Shown here piece after piece: positions 17,546 through 25,306 of a stretch of 64,000 bases of DNA (positions within the stretch are counted from its first letter, which is position 1; each line of letters begins with the position of its first letter). The position numbers and the translations under genes are program-made. The notes under the pieces are model-generated. The model searched no databases and was not told where the DNA came from. It saw only the letters and a list, made by a program, of their open reading frames with translations. The DNA is from Pseudomonas psychrophila HA-4 (GTDB taxonomy: Bacteria; Pseudomonadota; Gammaproteobacteria; Pseudomonadales; Pseudomonadaceae): contig NZ_ALJC01000018.1 of the NCBI RefSeq assembly GCF_000282975.1, forward strand, positions 62,001 to 126,000, given 5' to 3'.

Positions 17546-17941
17546 TCAGGCAGTTTGGTTTTTTATGGTTTGCTCGAGTGCCTGAATACAGCGCTCTTCG
17601 GCGGTATCGAGCTCAAGTTGCATCTGCTGAATATCCAAAAGCTGTTGCTCGAGTTGCTGACGACGTTCGGCTATTTTGCCCAGCATGCTGTTCAACTGTT
17701 TTTGATTGCCGCTGCTCGGGTCGTAAAGCTCAATCAGTTCGCGGCACTCGGCCAACGAAAAACCAATGCGCTTGCCGCGCAGAATCAGCTTCAGGCTGAC
17801 CTTGTCCCGTGCCGAATATATTCGCTCCTGGCCACGGCGCTCGGGGGAGAGCAGGCCTTGTTCTTCATAAAAGCGGATGGCGCGGGTGGTGATGTCCAGT
17901 TCACGGGCAAGATCGGAAATGCTGTACGTCTGGCTGCTCAT
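17546..17941 (-). CDS. liuR: MerR-family regulator of the liu genes
   Basis: A 131-residue MerR-type regulator: winged HTH at residues about 5-75 (YSISDLARELDITTRAIRFYEEQG), then a coiled-coil dimer helix (RRQQLEQQLLDIQQMQLELD). There is no C-terminal cysteine-rich metal loop, in keeping with the acyl-CoA-type rather than metal-type MerR group. The ATG at 17941 was chosen over the GTG at 17947 because an AAGAG ribosome site is seven bases away. A LiuR-type palindrome 43-58 bases upstream suggests autoregulation. Co-oriented with liuE. Confidence 0.93.
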   Translation of the reverse strand: MSSQTYSISDLARELDITTRAIRFYEEQGLLSPERRGQERIYSARDKVSLKLILRGKRIGFSLAECRELIELYDPSSGNQKQLNSMLGKIAERRQQLEQQLLDIQQMQLELDTAEERCIQALEQTIKNQTA

Positions 17942-17967
17942 GGGCACGCTCTTAAAGGATCATGCCG

Positions 17968-18933
17968 TTAAGCTAATGGTTGGTTGACGTTTACGTCAAG
18001 CAAGCGTTGCCCCTCGGACTTTTTTTCCAGCGCCAGTTGTTGCTGGCATACCTCGATCAATTGCTCGCGCATCCAGCGGTTGGCGGGGTCTTGTTCGGTG
18101 CTTTCGTGCCAGTACAGATGAGTTTCTACGTTCGGCAACTCACTGATCGGCAACGGCACAAAATGCAGGCGATGGCGATGGGCAAAACGCTCTGGCACGG
18201 TCATCACCATGTCGGTTTGATGCAACACATTCGACGCCATTAGATAGTGCTGCGAACGCAGGGTGATTTTACGTTGCAAACCGATTTTGCCCAGCGCCAG
18301 ATCCACCTGGCCGAGGCCATTGCGGCGGGTTGATATATGAATGTGGGTCAACCCCAGATACTCATCCAGACTGATCGCGGCCTTGCTGGCCAAGGGATGG
18401 CCTTGGCGCATGGCGCACACATAACGGTCTTCCATCAATTTGACGTGACGCACCTGAGCGTCGGTATTGAGCGGCGCATCGACGGCGAAATCCAGACGTC
18501 CTGCCGCTAGGTCGCTGGTGGTCTCACGGCGATGGGACAAAAAGCTTTCAATCACCACCGCGGGTGCCTGACGGCGCAGACGCTGAAACAGTGGCGGCAA
18601 GATCACCGCTTCGGTCAGGTCGGTCATGCTGATACGAAAGGTCTTGTTGGCCTGCAACGGATTAAAGGTGCGACTTTCTTGTACCGAAACGCGCAACAGG
18701 GCCAGGGCGCTGCGTACCGGACTGATGATGTTTTGCGCCATGGGAGTGGGCACCATGCCTTGGGCAGTGCGTACGAACAACGGGTCGTTGAAGCTTTCAC
18801 GCAGTCGGGCCAGAGCGTTGGACACCGCGGGCTGAGTGATGCCGATAATCTGTCCGGCACGGGTCAGGTTGGCTTCGGTGTAGATGGCGTCGAAGACGAC
18901 AAACAGATTGAGATCGACCTTATTCAGGTTCAT
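17968..18933 (-). CDS. LysR-family regulator (NodD/LeuO-like)
   Basis: A 321-residue LysR protein of the long PBP2-NodD-like type: HTH at about 10-65 (LTRAGQIIGITQPAVSNALARL and FNDPLFVRTAQGMVPTP) and an effector domain to the end. I chose the ATG at 18933, which gives MNLNKVDLNLFVVFDAIY, the standard start; 30 upstream codons have no family match. It is divergent from an acyl-CoA dehydrogenase gene at 19090, its likely target. Its last codons (…DVNVN…) are also the LiuR palindrome before liuR, so coding and operator functions overlap. Confidence 0.9.
   Translation of the reverse strand: MNLNKVDLNLFVVFDAIYTEANLTRAGQIIGITQPAVSNALARLRESFNDPLFVRTAQGMVPTPMAQNIISPVRSALALLRVSVQESRTFNPLQANKTFRISMTDLTEAVILPPLFQRLRRQAPAVVIESFLSHRRETTSDLAAGRLDFAVDAPLNTDAQVRHVKLMEDRYVCAMRQGHPLASKAAISLDEYLGLTHIHISTRRNGLGQVDLALGKIGLQRKITLRSQHYLMASNVLHQTDMVMTVPERFAHRHRLHFVPLPISELPNVETHLYWHESTEQDPANRWMREQLIEVCQQQLALEKKSEGQRLLDVNVNQPLA
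17984..17999. promoter_or_regulatory. LiuR operator 3 (liuR autoregulation)
   Basis: TTGACGTTTACGTCAA is a near-perfect palindrome matching the two sites at 14129 and 14171. It is upstream of liuR but inside the 3' end of the LysR coding sequence. Confidence 0.8.
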
Positions 18934-19089
18934 GGCGCGTAGCTCTTGTTGTTTGAGGTGAGGCAGCGGGCGAATCATATATTGCTTATGAATGGTAATA
19001 CACACCGTAAATAGGCAGCGCAAATGATGGGCGGCTGATCTAGCATCACGCCGTCACCTACTCACATTGACGCTAAAAGGTTGCCACTC

Positions 19090-20301
19090 ATGGATTTCGC
19101 CTACTCCCCGAAAGTTCAAGCGCTGCGCGAACGCATCACCGCGTTTATGGAGGCTTATGTGTATCCGGCGGAGGCGATTTTCGATCAGCAAGTGGCAGAA
19201 GGTGATCGCTGGCAACCGACCGCGATCATGCAAGAGCTGAAACTCAAGGCCCAGGCTGAAGGCCTGTGGAATCTGTTTTTGCCCGAGTCTGAACTGGGTG
19301 CCGGGTTGACCAACCTGGAATACGCGCCCTTGGCCGAGATCATGGGCCGTTCGATGTTGGGGTCCGAGCCGTTCAACTGCTCGGCACCCGATACCGGCAA
19401 CATGGAAGTGCTGGTGCGTTACGCCAATTCGCAGCAAAAGCAGCAATGGCTTGAGCCGCTATTGCGCGGTGAGATTCGTTCGGCGTTCGCCATGACCGAG
19501 CCAGATGTGGCCTCGTCGGATGCGACCAATATGGATGCCCGTGCCGTGCGCGACGGTGATGAGTGGGTAATCAATGGTCGTAAGTGGTGGACGTCCGGCG
19601 CCTGCGACCCACGCTGCAAAATCCTGATTTTTATGGGGCTGAGTCACCCAGACAACGCGCGCCATCAACAGCATTCGATGATCTTGGTGCCTGTCGATAC
19701 GCCGGGGGTGAAGATCGTGCGCGCACTGCCTGTGTTTGGTTACGACGATGCGCCCCATGGGCACGCTGAAGTGCTGTTCGACAATGTACGGGTGCCGTAT
19801 GAAAACGTCCTGCTTGGCGAAGGCAGGGGGTTTGAGATTGCTCAAGGCCGCCTTGGGCCTGGGCGTATTCACCACTGCATGCGCTCAATCGGCATGGCCG
19901 AACGCGCCTTGGAACTGATGTGCCAACGCTCGTTGGCGCGCACAGCGTTTGGTAAGCCGTTGGCGCGACTGGGGGGCAATATCGACAAAATCGCCGACTC
20001 GCGGATGGAGATCGACATGGCGCGACTGTTGACCTTGAAAGCGGCCTACATGATGGACACGGTCGGTAACAAGGTCGCGAAAAGTGAGATCGCGCAGATC
20101 AAAGTCATCGCCCCCAACGTCGCGTTGAGAGTGATTGATCGGGCGATCCAGATTCATGGCGGGGCAGGGGTTTCGGGGGATTTTCCGCTGGCGTACATGT
20201 ATGCCATGCAGCGCACATTGCGCTTGGCTGATGGCCCAGACGAAGTGCACAGGGCAGCGGTCGGCAGGTTTGAACTGGATAAGTACGCGACGAACCCGTA
20301 G
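19090..20301 (+). CDS. Acyl-CoA dehydrogenase (ACAD10/11-like)
   Basis: A 403-residue FAD acyl-CoA dehydrogenase. Visible: N-terminal helical domain, [17 protein letters not shown] (about 135-150) for flavin/substrate contact, the beta-domain with [17 protein letters not shown] (about 165-180), a C-domain with [18 protein letters not shown] (about 260-278), and [20 protein letters not shown] (about 355). The charged N-terminus and GACDPRC motif are typical of the ACAD10/11-like set rather than short-chain enzymes. The ATG at 19090 has an AAAAGG site upstream. Divergent from the LysR gene, which probably controls it. The chain-length preference is not readable. Confidence 0.9.
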   Translation: MDFAYSPKVQALRERITAFMEAYVYPAEAIFDQQVAEGDRWQPTAIMQELKLKAQAEGLWNLFLPESELGAGLTNLEYAPLAEIMGRSMLGSEPFNCSAPDTGNMEVLVRYANSQQKQQWLEPLLRGEIRSAFAMTEPDVASSDATNMDARAVRDGDEWVINGRKWWTSGACDPRCKILIFMGLSHPDNARHQQHSMILVPVDTPGVKIVRALPVFGYDDAPHGHAEVLFDNVRVPYENVLLGEGRGFEIAQGRLGPGRIHHCMRSIGMAERALELMCQRSLARTAFGKPLARLGGNIDKIADSRMEIDMARLLTLKAAYMMDTVGNKVAKSEIAQIKVIAPNVALRVIDRAIQIHGGAGVSGDFPLAYMYAMQRTLRLADGPDEVHRAAVGRFELDKYATNP

Positions 20302-20312
20302 GCGCCAGCGTG

Positions 20313-20348
20313 CCCCGCGATCTTTTGATCATTAAAAGTATCGCGGGG
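20313..20348. terminator. Hairpin after the acyl-CoA dehydrogenase gene
   Basis: CCCCGCGAT and ATCGCGGGG are perfect arms with a TTTTGATCATTAAAA core, resembling the centre of the local REP-like repeats. It sits between convergent genes and may act as a terminator or a REP unit. Confidence 0.55.
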
Positions 20349-20354
20349 AAATAC

Positions 20355-21671
20355 TTAATACACCCACACCTCAACCCGGCGATTCTTTACCCGGCCTTCG
20401 TCTTCGGTGTTGGTCGCCACCGGCATTTGTGCGCCATAACCACGAATTTCACGCAGTACCACGCCACTTTTGACCAGCTCTCGGCGCACGGTCATTGCCC
20501 TGAGTTTTGACAGCAACTGCGCGCGCTCCGGATCGTCCTTTGCATCACCAAAGCCCACCAGCGTGACCTCCTTGTTTAGTTTGTTGTGCGCCTTTAAATA
20601 ATGGATCACGCGCAGTAAGTCCTGCCGTGCCTTGTTGTCGAGCGTGGCACTGCCTTCTTCGAAGCGAAAATTGACCGACAGGCGCTGCGCTTCTTTTGTC
20701 AGTGCCTGATAGTCCTCGGGCATGTGCGCGCCGGGCTGCACGTGGCTGGCCTGGACGGTTTGCGCGATAAAACCGTTTTGCGCCACGATGGCCTGACCTT
20801 TGGCACTTTGAGTGAATGTCACCAGTGCCTTGGCCAGCGGGTTCTGATTGAGAGGTGGTAAGTAAAAAAATAGACGTCGCGACAATGGGTAGTCTTCGCT
20901 AGCAATCAGACTGTTGAGCGGCAGCATGGGCTGCGACGCACCATCGACAATCGCCAGCGCTTTGGCAGCGCGAATGTACGGCAAGCCGATGAAGCCGATG
21001 GCGTGCGGGTCTTTGCTGACGGCGTCCGATAACGCCTCGCTGGACTCAAAACGCGACGCCGTGGCGCTCAGTGGGCGAGCGGCACGGCTTAGTACCAATT
21101 CTTTAAACGTGTCCCAAGTACCCGATTGGTCATCGCGGGCATACAAATGAATCGTGCCACCGACACCGCCAAGCGCTTCCCAAGTGCTGATTTCACCATT
21201 GAACACCTTGGCTAATTGCTCGGTATTGAGCTGATTCAGCGGGTTTTGCGGGTGCACAATAATTGCCAGTCCGTCGATAGCGATCACCTGTTCGGCTTCA
21301 GGACTTTTCAGGTCGCCGAGGGCTTCGAGTTCGACCAGTTCGCGGTCCTTGATCGGCCGTGATGAGGCCACCAAGTCGGCTTTTCCGGCTTTGAGCGCAC
21401 TGAAACCTGTGCCTGAACCGTGAGCTGACACATCCACACGGATCTGCTGGCCCAAGGTCTTGGTGGCGACAATGCTGTACTCGTTGGGCGGGATGACCGG
21501 CACGCTGTGAATGTCGTGAAAACCTTGCTCTGCAAGCATGGCCGCCACCAGGGCGGGGCCGAGGTTGGCGCCGATGGTGTTAGAACCCTGAATGCGCAAG
21601 TCGGCAACAGGCCCGGCAAAGGCCATATGCGTGATTGCACATAACAGAATCAGCAACTTAAAACGCAGCAT
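20355..21671 (-). CDS. PstS-like phosphate-binding domain fused to an OmpA peptidoglycan-binding domain
   Basis: A 438-residue exported protein. A signal peptide (MLRFKLLILLCAITHMAFA) is followed by a PstS-type solute-binding domain, about residues 20-285, with IQGSNTIG and SAHGSGTGFSALKAGKADLVASS, the loops that bind phosphate in PstS. The C-terminal 120 residues form an OmpA domain (SVNFRFEEGSATLDNKA, LVGFGDAKDDPERA, LSKLRAMTVRRELV, RVKNRRVEVWVY). I chose the ATG at 21671 so the signal peptide is N-terminal. No ABC permease genes are adjacent. The fusion suggests a cell-wall-anchored periplasmic binder; its ligand is unproven. Confidence 0.88.
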   Translation of the reverse strand: MLRFKLLILLCAITHMAFAGPVADLRIQGSNTIGANLGPALVAAMLAEQGFHDIHSVPVIPPNEYSIVATKTLGQQIRVDVSAHGSGTGFSALKAGKADLVASSRPIKDRELVELEALGDLKSPEAEQVIAIDGLAIIVHPQNPLNQLNTEQLAKVFNGEISTWEALGGVGGTIHLYARDDQSGTWDTFKELVLSRAARPLSATASRFESSEALSDAVSKDPHAIGFIGLPYIRAAKALAIVDGASQPMLPLNSLIASEDYPLSRRLFFYLPPLNQNPLAKALVTFTQSAKGQAIVAQNGFIAQTVQASHVQPGAHMPEDYQALTKEAQRLSVNFRFEEGSATLDNKARQDLLRVIHYLKAHNKLNKEVTLVGFGDAKDDPERAQLLSKLRAMTVRRELVKSGVVLREIRGYGAQMPVATNTEDEGRVKNRRVEVWVY

Positions 21672-21755
21672 TAACGGGCACCTTTCTGGAGCCAAAGAAG
21701 TGCCAGCAATTTAAGTTAGAAACGTTTCAATAGAATGACGCGCAAGCGAGCTAGA

Positions 21756-22568
21756 TCAGCTCAATTCCAACCAGATAGGCGCATGGTCAGACGGTTTTTC
21801 CATGGCGCGCAAATCGTAGTCAACGCCCGCGGCCTTGATCCGTGGCACCAGGCTTTGAGACGTCAGAATCACGTCGATGCGCAGTCCGCGCTTGGGTTCA
21901 TCTTCGAAGCCGCGGCTGCGGTAGTCGAACCAACTGAAGCGGTCGGCCACTTCTGGGTGCAGGTAGCGGTAGCTGTCGACCAGGCCCCAGTTCTTGAGGC
22001 GCTCCAACCATTCACGTTCTTCTGGCAGAAAGCTGCACTTACCGGTTTTCAGCCAACGCTTGGCGTTGTCCGGGCCAATGCCGATGTCGCGGTCTTGCGG
22101 GGAGATATTAATGTCGCCCATCACCACCAGCGGCTGTTCGTTGCTGAACTGACCTTCGAGCAACTGCTGCAAATCGCTGTAAAAGCGCTGCTTGGCTGGA
22201 AACTTGGTTGGGTGGTCGCGGCTTTCGCCCTGTGGGAAGTAACCATTCATGATGGTTACTGGCTGGTCGTTTTCGTCAGCAAACGTGCCCCAGATAAAGC
22301 GGCGCTGCACGTCTTCTTCATCGCTGGCAAAGCCTTTGTGCAACGTCAACGGCGGTTTGCGCGAGAGCAGAGCAACGCCATAGTGGCCCTTTTGCCCATG
22401 AAAATGCACGTGATAGCCCAGCGCTTCAATGTCTGCGACAGGGAACTGATCATCATGGACTTTAGTTTCTTGCAGGCCGATGACGTCGGGCTGGTGTTTT
22501 TCGATCAGCGCTGCCAGCTGATGCGGCCGAGCACGCAGGCCATTGATGTTGAATGAAACGATTTTCAT
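21756..22568 (-). CDS. xthA: Exodeoxyribonuclease III
   Basis: DNA-repair AP endonuclease and 3'-5' exonuclease, cytoplasmic. The 270-residue protein starts [18 protein letters not shown] with the metal-site Asn, then [12 protein letters not shown] with the catalytic Glu, [73 protein letters not shown] and the terminal catalytic [10 protein letters not shown]. All expected residues are present. The order xthA - GNAT - tamA - tamB is conserved in Pseudomonas (PA2545-PA2542 in PAO1, from memory). The MITE-like element separates it from the GNAT gene. Confidence 0.96.
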   Translation of the reverse strand: MKIVSFNINGLRARPHQLAALIEKHQPDVIGLQETKVHDDQFPVADIEALGYHVHFHGQKGHYGVALLSRKPPLTLHKGFASDEEDVQRRFIWGTFADENDQPVTIMNGYFPQGESRDHPTKFPAKQRFYSDLQQLLEGQFSNEQPLVVMGDINISPQDRDIGIGPDNAKRWLKTGKCSFLPEEREWLERLKNWGLVDSYRYLHPEVADRFSWFDYRSRGFEDEPKRGLRIDVILTSQSLVPRIKAAGVDYDLRAMEKPSDHAPIWLELS

Positions 22569-22603
22569 GGGCGGGCAGTCCTGAGTAAAAGGGCGATGTT
22601 AGT

Positions 22604-22740
22604 CGCTGTACGAAATGTTTTCGAGCGAAGGTTAGGCAAGGCGAAAACAGGCGAGAAGGCAGAGTCTACGGGTTGTAAATGAGTATTTCGAGCCTGTTTT
22701 CAACGCCGCATAACCGCGCGCAGATACATTTCGTACAGCG
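22604..22740. mobile_element. MITE-like element with perfect 15-bp terminal inverted repeats
   Basis: CGCTGTACGAAATGT at the left and ACATTTCGTACAGCG at the right are perfect inverted copies. Inside, GAAAACAGGC and GCCTGTTTTC form a second perfect pair. The 137-base element has no ORF. A shorter, reverse-oriented relative lies at 14019-14101. I see no clear target-site duplication. Confidence 0.7.
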
Positions 22741-22879
22741 CCTTAGCGGCCAGCGTGCAGTGGGGCAAAAGCACTGCTACCGTAGGATGTGTTCTACCCA
22801 ATGGAACTGTTGCGGCCCTTGCAGGCTCGTACTCAATACAAGTGCCGCCCTTCACGCGGTGCCATGGAGATTTGTGGAC

Positions 22880-23515
22880 ATGCCCACCTGCCAGATCCAA
22901 GTGCTCGACAGCGGCTATTCAAAAGAAACGCGCTCTTTGCTGTACCAGGCTTACCACCATGACCCGACTTTTCGTTATGTGTTTGAGTCGCATCGCAGGG
23001 GGTATGCACACCGGGTTCGGGCCACCGTTCGGGCGTTGGTCAAACAGCATTTTTTCCAGGACCTGCCTGCGTTGGGATTACTGGTCGATGACCGGCTGGT
23101 TGCCGTGGCGTTGATTGCCCCCCCGCAACGCCGGTTGGGCATTACCGAGAGCTGGGCGTGGCAGTTGCGCATGTTGCTCACCGCGGGCTTGCGGGGCACT
23201 CGGCGCTATCTTGAATACCATCAGGCGATCCAAGCGTGTGTGCCAGGCGACGCCGTTCACATGTTGCCGCTAGTGGCTATTCACCCTGATTTTCCAGAAA
23301 TGTCCTATGGTGAACAGCTGCTTGAGGCCGTACATAATTGGTGCGCTCAGGACGAACATTCCGAAGGCGTCGTACTCGACAGCGGCAACCCGAGTTACCA
23401 AGCTTTTTATAAACGCCATGGCTACGTACAAATTGGTGAAGTAACGATAGGACCGGTTGTTGAGCAAGTATTTTTCCACGCCAACCCTCAGGTGTTACAA
23501 ACAGCAACGGCTTAA
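22880..23515 (+). CDS. GNAT-family N-acetyltransferase
   Basis: A 211-residue GNAT-fold protein. The acetyl-CoA region is around residues 135-160 (LPLVAIHPDFPEMSYGEQLLEAVHNW), followed by the C-terminal strand VVLDSGNPSYQAFYKRHGYVQIGE, the typical end of the fold. The pyrophosphate loop, FPEMSYGEQLL, is an unusual form of the Q/RxxGxG/A consensus. The ATG at 22880 was chosen; an upstream open extension of 67 codons crosses the MITE-like element and is rejected. It sits just before tamA, a conserved position in Pseudomonas, but no link to TamAB is known. Substrate unknown. Confidence 0.82.
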   Translation: MPTCQIQVLDSGYSKETRSLLYQAYHHDPTFRYVFESHRRGYAHRVRATVRALVKQHFFQDLPALGLLVDDRLVAVALIAPPQRRLGITESWAWQLRMLLTAGLRGTRRYLEYHQAIQACVPGDAVHMLPLVAIHPDFPEMSYGEQLLEAVHNWCAQDEHSEGVVLDSGNPSYQAFYKRHGYVQIGEVTIGPVVEQVFFHANPQVLQTATA

Positions 23516-23578
23516 GGGCATTTTTTTGCCCGTTGGCGCGCTCTATGACCACCTCTGCCCGTGATAGCATCCGCGCCT

Positions 23579-25306
23579 ATGAAGTTTCCAGGAAGATTTA
23601 CCAGTGGTGTTGTCCTGCTGATCAGTAGCTTTGCGGCATTTGCCCAAAGCGAACTGGTGGTTAAGGTCAAACCGGCAAACGATGCCCTCAAGGCCAACGT
23701 GGAAGGCTATATAGGCAGCCTCGGCGACCGCGATGAAGCGGCTTTGTCGCGCTTCAAGCGTGGCGCCGAAGAGCAGGCCCTGAAAGCCTCCCAGGCCTTG
23801 GGCTACTACCAACCCAAAATTGAAGCCGAAGTGACGGCTGGCGATCATCCGCGGCTGGTGTTGAGCATTGATCCGGGCGAGCCGGTGCATCTGCGAAACA
23901 TCACGGTGCGTGTTGAAGGCCCGGCCGCCTCACTCAAAGCCTTTCGAATCCCTTCCAGTGATGATCTAAAACCGGGCGCCGTACTCAATCAGGGCAACTA
24001 CGAAGACGCCAAGCGCCTGATTCAAAACCGAGCCCTGCGCTATGGTTTTTTCAACGGCAAGTTTCTTAAACACGAACTGTTGGTTGACCCTAAAGGCGGA
24101 TTTGCCGACATCAATCTTATTTACCAAAGTGGCCCGCGTTACTCGCTCGGTAAGGTCAGCTTTGCCGGTGACGCGCCTTTCGACCAAACCCTTTTGGACC
24201 GAATGGTGCCCTTTAAGCCAGACACTCCGTACGACTCTGAACTGGTCGCGGAACTGAATCAAAACCTGCAATCGAGCGGCTATTTCGAGACCGTACGGGT
24301 GGGCGCTGCGCCAAGTACGGCGGTGGGGCAGGTGATCCCGGTGGACGTTAATCTTGAAACCCGCAAGCCGCGCACCATGACGCTTGGTCTTGGTTATTCA
24401 ACCGACACCGGCCCGCGTGGCAAAGCCAGCTGGACCCGCCATTGGGACAACCCACGCGGCGACAGTTACGGTTTTGAATCCGAAATTTCCCAGCCCAAGC
24501 AAAACATCGGGGCCTGGTATGACATCCCGCTAGATCCTCCTCTGACCGATAAACTGCGTTTTGCCGCCGGTTATCAATACGAAGAAATTGCCAATACCGA
24601 CACCTTGAGCAAGCTGCTCACCGTCGGCCCCGAGTGGCATAGCAAACTGGACAACGGCTGGACGCGGGTGGTGTCGCTGAAGTGGCAACACGAAGAATAT
24701 CGCCTAGGCGATGACTCAGGTTTGAGCACTTTGCTGATGCCGGGCGTGAGTTACTCGGTGCTGCGCAGCGATAACCGCATTGACCCCAGTCACGGTTATA
24801 GCGTGGCGTTCGAAACCCAGTTGGCCAAACAAGGGTTGATGTCCGACACCAACCTGCTGCACGGCGATGTGAGATTCAAAGCGCTGAAAACAGTGTGGGA
24901 CAAACACCGCTTTTTAGGCCGTATTGAGTTTGGTGGCAGCGCCACCAACGGCTACAAATCCGTCCCGCCGTCGTTACGCTTCTTCGCGGGTGGCGACCAA
25001 AGCGTGCGCGGTTATGACTACCAGACCTTGTCACCAAAGAACTCGGAAGGTGATCGAATCGGCGGGCGCTACCTGCTGGCAGGCAGCCTTGAGTATCAAT
25101 ATCAGTTTGCTGAAAAGTGGCGCTGGGCGACCTTTGTCGACAAGGGCAATGCGTTTAACAAGCTGGACTTTCCGAGCTTGAAAACCGGGGTCGGCGTGGG
25201 CATTCGCTGGATCTCGCCGATTGGCCCAATACGCCTCGATCTGGCCCATGCGCTGGATGACGATGGCGGTGTTCGTTTGCACTTCTCGATGGGGCCAGAA
25301 TTGTGA
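23579..25306 (+). CDS. tamA: Translocation and assembly module subunit TamA (Omp85 family)
   Basis: Outer-membrane 575-residue barrel that with TamB helps insert autotransporters and other outer-membrane proteins or moves phospholipids. Order: signal peptide (MKFPGRFTSGVVLLISSFAAFAQ), POTRA domains (about 25-265; GEPVHLRNITVRVEGP, GPRYSLGKVSFAGDAPFD), and a 16-strand Omp85 barrel with the lid-lock motifs FFAGGDQSVRGYDY (about 485) and a C-terminal IRLDLAHALDDDGGVRLHFSMGPEL strand ending in Leu. The ATG at 23579 was preferred to an upstream GTG. Its stop overlaps the tamB GTG start. Confidence 0.95.
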   Translation: MKFPGRFTSGVVLLISSFAAFAQSELVVKVKPANDALKANVEGYIGSLGDRDEAALSRFKRGAEEQALKASQALGYYQPKIEAEVTAGDHPRLVLSIDPGEPVHLRNITVRVEGPAASLKAFRIPSSDDLKPGAVLNQGNYEDAKRLIQNRALRYGFFNGKFLKHELLVDPKGGFADINLIYQSGPRYSLGKVSFAGDAPFDQTLLDRMVPFKPDTPYDSELVAELNQNLQSSGYFETVRVGAAPSTAVGQVIPVDVNLETRKPRTMTLGLGYSTDTGPRGKASWTRHWDNPRGDSYGFESEISQPKQNIGAWYDIPLDPPLTDKLRFAAGYQYEEIANTDTLSKLLTVGPEWHSKLDNGWTRVVSLKWQHEEYRLGDDSGLSTLLMPGVSYSVLRSDNRIDPSHGYSVAFETQLAKQGLMSDTNLLHGDVRFKALKTVWDKHRFLGRIEFGGSATNGYKSVPPSLRFFAGGDQSVRGYDYQTLSPKNSEGDRIGGRYLLAGSLEYQYQFAEKWRWATFVDKGNAFNKLDFPSLKTGVGVGIRWISPIGPIRLDLAHALDDDGGVRLHFSMGPEL

